A program made the position numbers and the translations under genes. Below the pieces are notes generated by a model. The model was given only the letters and a program-made list of their open reading frames with translations, was not told the origin of the DNA and ran no database searches. A DNA stretch of 33,947 nucleotides from a virus. Where the stretch lies: positions 1 through 33,947 of the IMG/VR virus record IMGVR_UViG_3300028008_002405; one strand, 5' to 3'. Every line of letters starts with the position of its first letter. The stretch's first letter is position 1. Below are positions 14,172 to 22,929 of this stretch, in pieces.

Positions 14172-14950
14172 TCGCTCCTCCATCTCGGTGTAATATAAAA
14201 GTCAAATGCACTCCCGGTCATAAGTTCATTTTTTCCTGAAACCAGCCGTAATTGTTCGTAATCACCTGTGATCTTACGGCTTGCCTTTTCACCGTCTGGC
14301 TTGTATGCCACTTCCCGCTCTGTGTCTATGATGATCTCCCCATCGACTGTAGCGTGCATCCAATTTCCATTCACTGAAAATGAACACACGCCTTTTCCGA
14401 CGATCCGATAAATAGGGCAGCACCTATCAAGCGCATTTAGGATTGTTTTTGACAAACATGTAGAAAAAATTAAATCTCCTCCTGCATCAAGTATTTTGTC
14501 CCCGTCTGCAGTAGAAAGATATACTGGAGTAAGTTCCTGTTTCCACTCTACATTTCCGGCTTTCAGGTAGATATACGGATCACAAACAAATTTTGTCTTG
14601 AATCTCCCGATCCGCTTCGTGACACGTACGTTTTCCTCTAACTTTACATAAGAGACGCGGTAATAATAATCCGGATCATCGCTGAACACTAAAGGCGCAT
14701 TTTTAGCAGACAACCATTTTCTAGCTGCCCTCCAAATCTGCGCCCATTCTGTTTCTGCTCCTATATAGTTAAATTCCAGTTCTATTTCTATCGGCTTTCT
14801 TCGTTTGTTGTCAATGAGGAGGGTTCCATCACGGCCTTTTATTTCAACTTCTTCGTAGTCGTATTCTGGTGCAGGTATTGTTGGTCGCTCCACAGGCTGC
14901 AGGCGTATGTCAGTACAGACAGTATTATTAAATTCTACAGTCCAACTCAT
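14168..14950 (-). CDS. Distal tail protein (Dit)
   Basis: A 260-aa protein of the Sipho_tail/Dit family, the hexameric ring joining tail tube and baseplate. The N-terminal belt domain carries YDYEEVEIKGRDGTLLIDNK and RKPIEIELEFNY, the characteristic KGRDG-type strand. The C-terminal galectin-like part has NRL-like strands (VWGKGVCSFSVNGNWMHATV-like region around residues 185-205). Start and stop both overlap neighbouring genes (ATGA with the tape measure and with Tal), the conserved TMP-Dit-Tal order of siphophages. Confidence 0.9.
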   Translation of the reverse strand: MSWTVEFNNTVCTDIRLQPVERPTIPAPEYDYEEVEIKGRDGTLLIDNKRRKPIEIELEFNYIGAETEWAQIWRAARKWLSAKNAPLVFSDDPDYYYRVSYVKLEENVRVTKRIGRFKTKFVCDPYIYLKAGNVEWKQELTPVYLSTADGDKILDAGGDLIFSTCLSKTILNALDRCCPIYRIVGKGVCSFSVNGNWMHATVDGEIIIDTEREVAYKPDGEKASRKITGDYEQLRLVSGKNELMTGSAFDFYITPRWRSE

Positions 14951-17334
14951 ACCATCACCCCTTTTGTCATCATTTTACCGGTCTGTTTTTGGTCTATCCT
15001 CTTCATTATCAGATCGGTTAATATGTCCATTACCTTTTTATCACCAATATAGATGTTATTTTCCGCCAGCAATGTGATCCCCTCAAACACATCTTTCATA
15101 AGGCTGATTAGTTCTTTATTGTTCAACTGGTTTTCTTCCCGTATGTACTGTTTCAGCTTTTCAATAGGCAGCACAGCTTCTTTTCCTGCTTCTCCACCAC
15201 CCTGCATATTTCCGTTACGGTCCATTCCAAATATTGTAGGCCGGTTCAAGATAGCACCTTCTGCGTTCCATTTTACACTTAATTTTGGCACAGACGGCGG
15301 TACAAGGCTGAATTTTCCTTTAATACTGAAAGATGGCATCTTGATCTCCGGGAGTTTCCATTTAAAATCAAAGATACTTTTTATCTTATCAATCGCTTTC
15401 TTCACTCCGTTTTTTACAGAATCAAAAATATTGTTGACACCATCTCTGAACCATTCACACTTTGTATATAAAGTTACGAATATACCTATCAAAGCTCCTA
15501 CCGCTGTTATAACAGCACCCACCGGATTTAGTTTCATGATTCCCCATAGCAATTTTACTCCTGTCCCTACTGTTTTTGTTGCCCCAACCACTTTTCCAAT
15601 ACTTGATATCACTGTTCCTATAATCACAAGTAATGGACCAATTGCTGCAACTACACCCGCAACGGTAATAATTGTCTTTTTCTGTGAATCATCCAAACTG
15701 TTGAACCAGTTTGTGAATTCTCTTATCTTTTCTGTAACAATCTGCATAATATCCGCTATCGCTGGCATTGCTGTTTCTGCAAGGTCTTTCCCCGCAAGCT
15801 TTAAATTCTGCATTGCAACTTTTGCCGCATCTGCTCCGTCGTACATTTCACCCCATGTTCCCTCTAATTGCCCGCCGGAATTATCAATCACTTGCATGAA
15901 CTCCTCAATACTGAACCTTCCTCCTTGGATAGCGTCTGCAAGGTCCGGCCCTGCCTTTGTTCCAAATATTTCAATTGCCTTTGTCGTGGCACTTGCAATA
16001 TCTGGACACGCTGCAATTTCATCCAGTGTTTTCTTAAATTCCTCCCCTGCATCCTTTCCCGCTGCTGCCCAGTTTGAAATTGATTTTTTCATTCCGGAAA
16101 AAGCGGTTTCCGTATTCACGCCAGCTTTTTCCCATTGTGAGAATATGGCAATAGATTCCTGGGTTGTAAACCCTAAAGCACGCATTGGTGCACCGTATTT
16201 TGCAAGATTTTCTGTCAACCTATCCATTGCTATTCCGCTTGCCTGTGAAGCGGCTGTAAGCTGGTCCATTACATTCCCGTATTCGGATGCATCTATACTG
16301 GCATCTCCCATATAGCGCGAAACGTCTTGTACAGCAGTGGATACGTCCATATTATTAATTTTTGAGAATTTCAGAAATTTTTCAGAACAATCTTCTAAGG
16401 CTTCACCCGTAAATCCGAATCTCGTATTTACGTCAGCGATCGCGGAAGAGACCTCTTCTGCGTCCGCTGGAAACCGGCCATATACAGTGTCAAAGCTTTC
16501 ATTCAGCTTTGCAAGATTGTCCCCCAGTGCACCGGTCCCTGTGGCAATATTGTCATATGCACCGTCAATTTCATTCCAGGCTACCATTGCCGCCGTTCCT
16601 GTTGCTAAAATAGGGGCTGTCACCTTTTTTGACAAATTTTTCCCTGCCTTTGTAGCCTTATCTCCCAAATCAGTGAGCTTTTTTGCGTACTCCTCTATTT
16701 GGGCAGAACCGCTTTTAAGTTTATCATTTACCTCCTCCAATCCCTTTTTATAATTGTTCAAAGAGGCTTCTGCATTGTTAAGCTGGTCCTTCTTTTTCTG
16801 GATTGCAGTTTCATTCCTTGCTTCTCCTGCTTCCAGTTTTTCCAACTGCTCCGCGCATTTTTCTGATTTTGAACTATAATCTGCAAGTCCTTTTTCTGCT
16901 GCGGCTAATTGCTCTTTTTTCTTCTGTATTGCATCGCTGTTCTTAGTTTCATCCTTTTCCAGCTCTGCAACTTCCTGTTTCAGTTTCTCACACTTCTGAC
17001 GGTAATTTTCTGTTGCTTTCTGTGTTGCTTCGAGCTGTTCACGCTTTTTAGCGATCTTCTCGGTATTCTTCCCTACACCGTCCGTCAGCTCTTTCAGCTC
17101 ACCTTCCAGCATTTTAACCTTATCAGAATAATCCTTTGTTTGCTGCGACAGGTATTTTTGTGTGTCCCTTAATTTGTCAACAGATTTTGTGCTGTCATCC
17201 CATGTGGATTTTGCAAGCTTGAATGCGCTCCTGTTTTCCTGTATAGATGCATTTACTTCTTTCAAACTTTTATTAAAGTCCACACTTCCATCCGCCTTAA
17301 AGACAAGTCCGACGCGCTGTAATTCGTCAGGCAT
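14947..17334 (-). CDS. Phage tail tape measure protein
   Basis: A 795-aa protein. Residues 1-215 are a long coiled coil with repeated heptads (KEVNASIQENRSAFKLAKST, KKREQLEATQKATENYRQKC, KKKEQLAAAEKGLADYSSK, KKKDQLNNAEASLNNYKKG). Three visibly related 35-40-residue units suggest internal duplication. Residues about 240-520 match the TP901-type tape measure core (ATGTAAMVAWNEIDGAYDNI, AFSGMKKSISNWAAAGKDAG). Two or three hydrophobic segments (IITVAGVVAAIGPLLVIIGT, GAVITAVGALIGIFVTLY) follow, which would enter the host membrane. It sets tail length and is ejected with DNA. The coding sequence ends in ATGA overlap with Dit. Confidence 0.95.
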   Translation of the reverse strand: MPDELQRVGLVFKADGSVDFNKSLKEVNASIQENRSAFKLAKSTWDDSTKSVDKLRDTQKYLSQQTKDYSDKVKMLEGELKELTDGVGKNTEKIAKKREQLEATQKATENYRQKCEKLKQEVAELEKDETKNSDAIQKKKEQLAAAEKGLADYSSKSEKCAEQLEKLEAGEARNETAIQKKKDQLNNAEASLNNYKKGLEEVNDKLKSGSAQIEEYAKKLTDLGDKATKAGKNLSKKVTAPILATGTAAMVAWNEIDGAYDNIATGTGALGDNLAKLNESFDTVYGRFPADAEEVSSAIADVNTRFGFTGEALEDCSEKFLKFSKINNMDVSTAVQDVSRYMGDASIDASEYGNVMDQLTAASQASGIAMDRLTENLAKYGAPMRALGFTTQESIAIFSQWEKAGVNTETAFSGMKKSISNWAAAGKDAGEEFKKTLDEIAACPDIASATTKAIEIFGTKAGPDLADAIQGGRFSIEEFMQVIDNSGGQLEGTWGEMYDGADAAKVAMQNLKLAGKDLAETAMPAIADIMQIVTEKIREFTNWFNSLDDSQKKTIITVAGVVAAIGPLLVIIGTVISSIGKVVGATKTVGTGVKLLWGIMKLNPVGAVITAVGALIGIFVTLYTKCEWFRDGVNNIFDSVKNGVKKAIDKIKSIFDFKWKLPEIKMPSFSIKGKFSLVPPSVPKLSVKWNAEGAILNRPTIFGMDRNGNMQGGGEAGKEAVLPIEKLKQYIREENQLNNKELISLMKDVFEGITLLAENNIYIGDKKVMDILTDLIMKRIDQKQTGKMMTKGVMV

Positions 17335-17808
17335 CTATCTCACCTCCGCTCTGTTGCATCATTAAATAATACGAAAAACATTCACTGAAAAAAAATGGGC
17401 ATGAGTTTAAAAATTCTTCTTCACTCATTCCCATCTGTTTCGCAGCTATCATGTATGCAGCCCAGTCTATTTCCGCCTCTGATTCTGCATATTCCGTTTT
17501 GCATCCTGTTTTTTTTTAAAGTCATCCATTTTTTTCATGAACTCGCTCAAAAGCTCGTCAATAACATCGGTGTCCATGGGCATAAGCTCCATAGCTTCAT
17601 TTTGTGAAACCGTCTTGCCATTGGAACGCATGATCACATAAATCAATTTGGCTGCAAGCTCCATACCCTCATTATCCGTCGGCTTACGTTTCCCGATTTT
17701 TTTTATCATTCTGTCTGTCCCTGTTTTCTGCAAATAGTAGAGAGTTCCAAAATTTATGTTCACAGGTAGCCTGCTCCCATCCGTCAACTCTATATATTGT
17801 GTTTTCAT
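17327..17808 (-). CDS. Frameshifted tail assembly chaperone (gpGT-like), -1 frame
   Basis: At 17508-17520 the minus strand reads TTT, nine A, then C. Slippage back by one base at Lys99-Lys100 leaves the zero frame and continues in an open frame of 60 codons. It reads TGCKTEYAESEAEIDWAAYM, then AAKQMGMSEEEFLNSCPFFF, and stops at 17327 within the tape measure start. The fusion would be 160 aa. The T part carries the typical WAAYMIAAKQMGMSEEEFL-like motif of Gram-positive GT domains. The tail has no own ribosome-binding site at a suitable start, so it is made only by frameshifting, as in lambda. The ratio of G to GT controls tail assembly. Confidence 0.85.
17467..17808 (-). CDS. Tail assembly chaperone (gpG-like)
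   Basis: A 113-aa helical protein beginning MKTQYIELTDGSRLPVNINF, with GTLYYLQKTGTDRMIKKIGK and a Lys-rich end (MKKMDDFKKKQDAKRNMQNQ). It lies between the major tail protein and the tape measure, where lambda gpG-type chaperones always sit. It binds the tape measure and recruits tail tube subunits; it is absent from the mature virion. The GAGGTGA ribosome-binding site is good. The zero frame stops at 17467, shortly after an A9 run that also allows a frameshifted longer product. Confidence 0.88.
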   Translation of the reverse strand: MKTQYIELTDGSRLPVNINFGTLYYLQKTGTDRMIKKIGKRKPTDNEGMELAAKLIYVIMRSNGKTVSQNEAMELMPMDTDVIDELLSEFMKKMDDFKKKQDAKRNMQNQRRK

Positions 17809-17818
17809 CTATTTCACC

Positions 17819-18454
17819 TCAATTCCCTGCCGGGGTTCCTCCGACGGCTGTGGCAAGGTCTTCTTTTGTTAGGATTGGTTTTGTGAAAAATTTCTCCTCT
17901 GTCAATCCTGCAGGCATGTTCATGTCAGTCGAAACTTTTGCAACAACATCCCCGTTAGAATTAAATGGGTATGCCTTAATCTTTATAGTATCGTTCTGTT
18001 CTGCTGCCTTTTCTTCACTTGTGGATGTATCGTCACTGTTCTCTGTCAGCTTACATTTTGGATACCAGTCATAACGCACTTTCCCACCTTTCAGCGCTAC
18101 GACCTTTCCATATGCAAAATACGGGCGTTTTCTCCCACCTCCTGAAAGAATCAGACCGCCCTCGTCTACCAAATCTCCGCGCATCTTTGCAAGTATTTCA
18201 TCTGTGATTCCGACAACTTCCTCCTCAATATCTACAGATGAGATGTTAGTATCACTATCATAAATACTTCCTGATGCATAAACAGGTTCTGATCCTGCAT
18301 TTTCTGTTATTTTTACAGATTTTACAGTAGCCTCTCTTGTAACGTCAGGTTCATATTTATTTGTCCAATCACCATTGTCATCCGCTACATTAAAGCAAAA
18401 ATACTGTGCACCGACAGTCTCTTTACGTGACGGTTTGCTTGTCTTAATTCCCAT
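17819..18454 (-). CDS. Major tail (tube) protein
   Basis: A 211-aa protein of the phi13-type major tail family. The start MGIKTSKPSRKETVGAQYFC is followed by YASGSIYDSDTNISSVDIEE, the typical strand-turn of tube proteins. GRKRPYFAYGKVVALKGGKV is near residues 107-126. An acidic linker (DDTSTSEEKAAEQ) precedes the last strands. It polymerises as stacked hexamers around the tape measure. The GGAGGAAAAA ribosome-binding site is strong, in line with a highly produced virion protein. Confidence 0.9.
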   Translation of the reverse strand: MGIKTSKPSRKETVGAQYFCFNVADDNGDWTNKYEPDVTREATVKSVKITENAGSEPVYASGSIYDSDTNISSVDIEEEVVGITDEILAKMRGDLVDEGGLILSGGGRKRPYFAYGKVVALKGGKVRYDWYPKCKLTENSDDTSTSEEKAAEQNDTIKIKAYPFNSNGDVVAKVSTDMNMPAGLTEEKFFTKPILTKEDLATAVGGTPAGN

Positions 18455-18465
18455 CGTTTTTCCTC

Positions 18466-18837
18466 CTAACCAAATAATTCTTTTATCATCAAATTGTTAT
18501 ACGTTCCTTTATTTCTTTCAAATGTAGGCCGCACATGTGGGCTGCCCTTTGGTGCCCTATGCGTACCTCGCTCTACCATTGGTCCGTAATATTTCCCCCA
18601 GCCCACTTCTATTTCTCCACGGTTCCTCCGATATGACATAGTGTCTAACAGATGTGTATATCCTGCCTTGCGGATGTCGGAACGGGGTTTGGGGAGTGCC
18701 ATTATATCCCTTACCAGTGCCGCAGCACCTTTCTCCATCACGTTCAGTATATTCTCCTGTGATGTTTTCTTACTGTATTCATTCAGCAGTTTTTCCAATT
18801 CGTCGAAACCATCTGTATAAAATTCAGCTTCACTCAT
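18466..18837 (-). CDS. HK97 gp10-family head-tail/tail completion protein
   Basis: A 123-aa protein with the hallmark HK97-gp10 pattern: an N-terminal helix (DGFDELEKLLNEYSKK), a middle helix (NVMEKGAAALVRDIMALPK), and the C-terminal beta part VGWGKYYGPMVERGTHRAPKGS followed by HVRPTFER. It caps or completes the tail at the neck. Its ATG overlaps the TGA of the gene before it (ATGA). Size and position between the tail terminator and the major tail protein fit the family. Confidence 0.88.
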   Translation of the reverse strand: MSEAEFYTDGFDELEKLLNEYSKKTSQENILNVMEKGAAALVRDIMALPKPRSDIRKAGYTHLLDTMSYRRNRGEIEVGWGKYYGPMVERGTHRAPKGSPHVRPTFERNKGTYNNLMIKELFG

Positions 18838-19157
18838 TCCATCACTTCCAAAGCAAAATAACTGTGAAAAACTTTATCTTCTTCCACATATTCATGATAA
18901 ATAACTGGATACATTCCGGCCTCCCGCAAGTGATTTCTTAATTCTAAAAGCTTTTTATCCCTGGGCACCTTTGAGTAAAAGCTCACCTGATAGGTGGCTT
19001 TTGTATCATATTCCTGACCGGATGCAACAATATCCTCCCAGATATAGTCCCAGTACACAATACGAGGGAATGTATTCATATTCTTATCGCTTGTTATCCC
19101 TTCGTTGACTGGTATTTTGGTCTTATGTAAAAGGGCACTCAGCTCTGCCTTTGTCAT
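18834..19157 (-). CDS. Tail terminator/minor tail completion protein
   Basis: A 107-aa protein: an N-terminal helix (MTKAELSALLHKTKIPVNEG), then beta strands (RIVYWDYIWEDIVASGQEY, ATYQVSFYSKVPRDKKLLEL) and VFHSYFALEVME. The alpha-beta layout and place between the head-tail adaptor and gp10-like gene match tail terminator proteins (lambda gpU-like). It would stop tail tube growth and form the head-binding interface. Its start overlaps the upstream gene by 35 nt and its stop overlaps the downstream start. Confidence 0.75.
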   Translation of the reverse strand: MTKAELSALLHKTKIPVNEGITSDKNMNTFPRIVYWDYIWEDIVASGQEYDTKATYQVSFYSKVPRDKKLLELRNHLREAGMYPVIYHEYVEEDKVFHSYFALEVME

Positions 19158-19506
19158 TTTCCAGCACCTCTATTTGTCTTTCCGGCCTGATCAAAGTAAG
19201 TTCTGTTTCCGGGAATCCATTTTTGTTGATAATATGTGCCGCATTATAAACCTCATGCTGTACACCGTCTATGATACATACACATTTACTGTCAATCTGC
19301 CTGTACCTGGGTATCCTGATTTTCATAGTCACTTCTATTCCGGCCTGCTGCATCTCATATTTTACGCGGTCAAACACAGATATCTCAGCATACCATATGG
19401 TCATATTCTGATTTACAAGGTATTCCATAGGATAATCCTGTGTTTCATCGGTCCATTTTCGGAAAAGAGAAAAGCGCCCGTCTGTGTATTCCGGTAATTC
19501 CTTCAT
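19123..19506 (-). CDS. Head-tail adaptor/closure protein
   Basis: A 127-aa protein from ATG 19506, which overlaps the TGA of the previous gene (ATGA) with GAGGTG upstream. It is beta-rich: MTIWYAEISVFDRVKYEMQQ, then VTMKIRIPRYRQIDSKCVCI, and NAAHIINKNGFPETELTLI. This matches the SPP1 gp16-type stopper fold used to close the head and dock the tail. It is second in the usual connector order after the gp6-like protein. The function is assigned from order and fold pattern, not from a catalytic motif. Confidence 0.75.
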   Translation of the reverse strand: MKELPEYTDGRFSLFRKWTDETQDYPMEYLVNQNMTIWYAEISVFDRVKYEMQQAGIEVTMKIRIPRYRQIDSKCVCIIDGVQHEVYNAAHIINKNGFPETELTLIRPERQIEVLENDKGRAECPFT

Positions 19507-19775
19507 CTCGGCACCTCGCTTTCTAACTGCCATTGCAGGATAACACTGGAATAATTGTCAAAAAACTCATTTATCTTATGGTGGTAAGCATAATTCACAT
19601 AGTTTTTTAACAGCCCCCGGCATCTGCTGTCACCTTCCGGGTCATATGCCGGGTTTAGTCTTTCCATCCATGCAGCGCCCTCTTTTACGTAGCTCATTAG
19701 AGCTGTATCATCAAAGTACGGGGGAATCTGAAATTCCTCCCGTACCTCATCTGCTATTTTTTCAAAAGGCTGCAT
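19503..19775 (-). CDS. gp6-like head-tail connector protein
   Basis: A 90-aa all-helical protein. FEKIADEVREEFQIPPYFDD and the next helix, LMSYVKEGAAWMERLNPAYD, show the gp6/gp15-like connector layout. The final helices (LLKNYVNYAYHHKINEFFDN, SVILQWQLESEV) complete the usual bundle. It forms the ring that binds the portal after packaging. It lies immediately downstream of the major capsid gene and has an AGAGGTGAG ribosome-binding site. Confidence 0.85.
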   Translation of the reverse strand: MQPFEKIADEVREEFQIPPYFDDTALMSYVKEGAAWMERLNPAYDPEGDSRCRGLLKNYVNYAYHHKINEFFDNYSSVILQWQLESEVPR

Positions 19776-19788
19776 ATGCTCACCTCTC

Positions 19789-20928
19789 TTATGCTGTCGG
19801 CGCTGTCACCTGTGTAACCGGCAATACATACTCTTCCAGTTTTGTCACATCAAATACTACCGCTGTATCATTATCAACTGCTCTTCCGTTTGCATAACAT
19901 TTGCCTATAATCACATCTGCATCTTCCATAGCCTTTGTCTGGTCATATGTTCTCATATCAATGGATGACGCTCCCATTACATACATATCTGCGATTGTAA
20001 AAATAGCCTTTCCTTCCGGTACATTGGCATCCACAATCTTTTCAATGTTCATAAACGAGGTATTGCGGTATCCGCCTGCCAGTGATTCTCCGTATAAAGC
20101 AGGGTCTACAAACTCCGCTTCGTCTTTCGGATTGCATATCAGATACAACGTACCAATGGAGCGCATTCCATTTTTCGTCAATGTCTTTCTCACGCCAGCC
20201 AGTCCTTTAGGGCTGAATTTTTTAATGTTTGTTAATACTGTTTTGGCTTTGTTTGTACCGTCCTCATTTGTTGTCCCGATCATCCTCATTATTCCTATGG
20301 GTGCCTCTTTTCCATCTCCATCCAGGAATCCTCTTACAAGTCCGTCCTGCATTGCTTCTGCCAGGATAGCAGTAAAATATCTGTCCACAAAAGGAAGAGC
20401 CAAATCCTGAATTGCTTTTGGGATAACCAGTGCAACGTGAAGTTTTCCTACTTCAATAGTCAGCGAAGAAAAGCTCGCACTTAACTCTGCGGTGATTTCT
20501 TCCGTAAGCGGTCCCCACTGTGCGGCTCCTGAGTGCTCCGCTACTAACCATCTTTTTACATTTGCCGGGGCAAATCTCACCAGTTTTAAAATGTCACTCT
20601 TTTTCTTGATATCGTCCAGTGTTCTGTCAATGATCTCTTCGGGTATGATATCTACCTGCTTTGCTGTAATCGCCTGTTTGATATCCTTGAATTTTTCATA
20701 AAACTGTTTTTCTTCTCCTGAAAGATTACGCAGCCCCAGGCGTTTCCTGTACTCCCCGTCAACTGCTGCCCTTGCATTCTGTTCTGTCAGTTCGTCAATC
20801 AGTTTTTTGTGCTTTGCTGTGGCGATCATATCGGCAGCCTGATAGATTGCTTCGCTTTTATCTTCTGCATCGTTTAAAAGCTGTAAAACCTGTTCCTTTA
20901 ATCCCTTCTCTAATTCATCAATCTTCAT
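19789..20928 (-). CDS. Major capsid protein, HK97 fold
   Basis: A 379-aa protein. Residues 1-90 form a charged helical delta (scaffolding) domain (LEKGLKEQVLQLLNDAEDKS, ARAAVDGEYRKRLGLRNLSG), which the neighbouring protease should remove. The HK97 core follows: SDILKLVRFAPANVKRWLVA, then EVGKLHVALVIPKAIQDLAL, DGLVRGFLDGDGKEAPIGIM, and a C-terminal GKCYANGRAVDNDTAVVFDV. No Lys-Asn crosslink can be judged from sequence alone. It builds the icosahedral head. The order portal-protease-capsid is the standard HK97 module. Confidence 0.95.
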   Translation of the reverse strand: MKIDELEKGLKEQVLQLLNDAEDKSEAIYQAADMIATAKHKKLIDELTEQNARAAVDGEYRKRLGLRNLSGEEKQFYEKFKDIKQAITAKQVDIIPEEIIDRTLDDIKKKSDILKLVRFAPANVKRWLVAEHSGAAQWGPLTEEITAELSASFSSLTIEVGKLHVALVIPKAIQDLALPFVDRYFTAILAEAMQDGLVRGFLDGDGKEAPIGIMRMIGTTNEDGTNKAKTVLTNIKKFSPKGLAGVRKTLTKNGMRSIGTLYLICNPKDEAEFVDPALYGESLAGGYRNTSFMNIEKIVDANVPEGKAIFTIADMYVMGASSIDMRTYDQTKAMEDADVIIGKCYANGRAVDNDTAVVFDVTKLEEYVLPVTQVTAPTA

Positions 20929-21698
20929 CTGTTTTCTCCTTTCTTATTACCAAAAAAAGCCTGGAACGGGTCTATCTTCTGCTCCGGCTCTCTTTTTACT
21001 GGGTTTGACATTAAAAACTCTTTCAATTGTTCCTGTGAGAATTCTTTTTCCCTTAATTGCTGCCGCAGGCTTTCAATTTCCTGCACCAACTGCAACGGTT
21101 TTATGTTGTCCGCCTCTGCTTTTGTTCCAATTTTATCAATCAATCCATAATCAAGCGCATCCTGCGGTGTCAGCACGGTTTCCGTATCCATCATTTCTCT
21201 AAGCTGCTGTTCCGGTATTGTGCATCTTTTCATAAAGAGTGCAATACAAGATTCCATGTATGCATCTAACTTTGCAGCTTCGTCTCTAAGCTGTTTTGCA
21301 TTCCCTGTTGCAGTTGTCCACATATTATGTATAATGGCGCTTGTGCCGTCCCCCATAATACGTGTATCACACGCTTGCAGGATCGTGAATGCAATAGAGT
21401 GACATACCCCATCTACGATCCCTGTCTTTTTCCCTCCATGTCGCTGCAGTAAATTATAGATTGCTGTTCCCTCAGATACCGAACCACCGTTTGTATTAAA
21501 ATGCAGTTCAATATCATCCGTTTCTGGTATTTCATCCAGCAAATCCCTGAAATGTTTTGCTGATGTTTCGGACTCATCGTATTCCCATGTTTCCCAGTTA
21601 AAATCCCCATACTTCGTTATGTCATCATAGATGTATATCTGATGAATGTTTCCATCCAACTTTTGTAGACAAAAGCTGATAGGTGTTAATTTCTTCAT
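20925..21698 (-). CDS. ClpP-like head maturation protease
   Basis: A 257-aa protein from ATG 21698, preceded by AAAGGAG; the longer reading to 21755 lacks such a site. It is a ClpP/S49-type serine protease: FNTNGGSVSEGTAIYNLLQR, then nucleophile Ser101 in GVCHSIAFT, His124 in AIIHNMW, and a likely Asp145 in AAKLDAYMES. A C-terminal acidic coil (LQLVQEIESLRQQLREKEF) may contact the scaffold. It cleaves the delta domain of the capsid protein. Its stop overlaps the capsid gene start by ATGA. Confidence 0.92.
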   Translation of the reverse strand: MKKLTPISFCLQKLDGNIHQIYIYDDITKYGDFNWETWEYDESETSAKHFRDLLDEIPETDDIELHFNTNGGSVSEGTAIYNLLQRHGGKKTGIVDGVCHSIAFTILQACDTRIMGDGTSAIIHNMWTTATGNAKQLRDEAAKLDAYMESCIALFMKRCTIPEQQLREMMDTETVLTPQDALDYGLIDKIGTKAEADNIKPLQLVQEIESLRQQLREKEFSQEQLKEFLMSNPVKREPEQKIDPFQAFFGNKKGENR

Positions 21699-21792
21699 GG
21701 CTGCTCCTTTCTTTATAGTTATCATTTTACCCATGACTGGGAGATAACGGATCACCTTCCTTTCTACGGTTTATGGTTTCCCATTACTTCCC

Positions 21793-22929
21793 TCACCCCC
21801 CTTCCAGGTCTGTTGTGTAATTCTTTGTGACAACTCTCTCCTGGCTAAATTCTGTCTCCAGTGGTTCCCATCCGATTGTTTGTCTCAATTCATCCAGATT
21901 AAATCCAATGCTCCGCAGCTTATCCATGTTTGCCGCACTGTCTAAAATATCCACATGTTTAAAATGAGAAATATCAATCCATACATCATCACCTTTTGTA
22001 AATGCGGCCTGCCCTACTATTTTAGCCCGTACAGAATCATTTATGATCTCTTTAACCGGGCTGACGGCATAGGTTATAAATTCGTTCGTTGCATCTGACT
22101 TTTCTGTGATCGTCCCCATAAATGCACTGATCGGAATATCATATTCCATAGAACAACCTGTAAAAATTTCCTCCGCCATTTTTTTAATATCTTCGCTTTT
22201 GATCTGGCTTTCTATTTTCAGTGGTTCGAGTGTGATCCCTTTTCCCAGCATGATCACACTTAAATCGTCAGATTCTAATATCTTCTCAATTTTTCTTTTA
22301 TAATCTTCCCTTGTGATCCTCTTTTCTCCATTCCCATCCTTTTCCGCAAGGGCTATATTTGCATCTGCTGCCATTCTGAACTTTGGCGCACTGCTTATCT
22401 TCTGCAACTGTAAATATGCCGATAATACAGAATCATACAGGCTCACCACTTTGTCAAGATATTGCTTCTTTTTTTCTCCCCTGGTCCTGAAATGAAGTAC
22501 CTCATCTGCGGCAAATTCTCTGTCCAGTTGATATGTCTTTCCATTACAAGCGATTACAATGTTTTTGTAAGTATTTGGTCTTAAAACCACATCACTGACA
22601 TTGTAAGAATCTACAATATAGTATTTCCCGTTCAGGATACATACAATAGCCTCCTGCCTGATCAGCAACCGTCTTACCACCGTTTTCCAAAAATCCGTTG
22701 CTGTCTCATTATCATTCGGCTGTATGTTCAACCTCCAGTAAAGTTCATCCTTAACTCTTTCCCCTTTTCGCTGTACAACAAATTCGCTCTTTGCAATGGC
22801 ATTCGCGATCATTCCTACGGCTTTTTCAATGGCAAATTGTGATAAAAGGAGCTTTGCCCCGTCCACGCTTATGATATCCATATAGGATTCCATTTTGCCT
22901 TTTTTATTTTGGAATAAAAAATCAAACAT
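21793..22929 (-). CDS. Phage portal protein, HK97 family
   Basis: A 378-aa portal of HK97 type. FAIEKAVGMIANAIAKSEFV near residues 32-51 is the first conserved helix. YWRLNIQPNDNETATDFWKT (64-83) and the clip and crown region with QIKSEDIKKMAEEIFTGCSM and YDIPISAFMG follow; the last is the classic portal motif. It forms the dodecameric channel at the head vertex and docks terminase. The start overlaps the end of the large terminase gene by 8 nt, with AAAGGAG upstream. Confidence 0.93.
   Translation of the reverse strand: MFDFLFQNKKGKMESYMDIISVDGAKLLLSQFAIEKAVGMIANAIAKSEFVVQRKGERVKDELYWRLNIQPNDNETATDFWKTVVRRLLIRQEAIVCILNGKYYIVDSYNVSDVVLRPNTYKNIVIACNGKTYQLDREFAADEVLHFRTRGEKKKQYLDKVVSLYDSVLSAYLQLQKISSAPKFRMAADANIALAEKDGNGEKRITREDYKRKIEKILESDDLSVIMLGKGITLEPLKIESQIKSEDIKKMAEEIFTGCSMEYDIPISAFMGTITEKSDATNEFITYAVSPVKEIINDSVRAKIVGQAAFTKGDDVWIDISHFKHVDILDSAANMDKLRSIGFNLDELRQTIGWEPLETEFSQERVVTKNYTTDLEGG

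Noticed and set aside
15053-16315. 420-codon plus-strand frame over the tape measure gene
   Set aside because: Low-complexity hydrophobic shadow of the coiled-coil coding strand; the minus strand encodes the tape measure protein.
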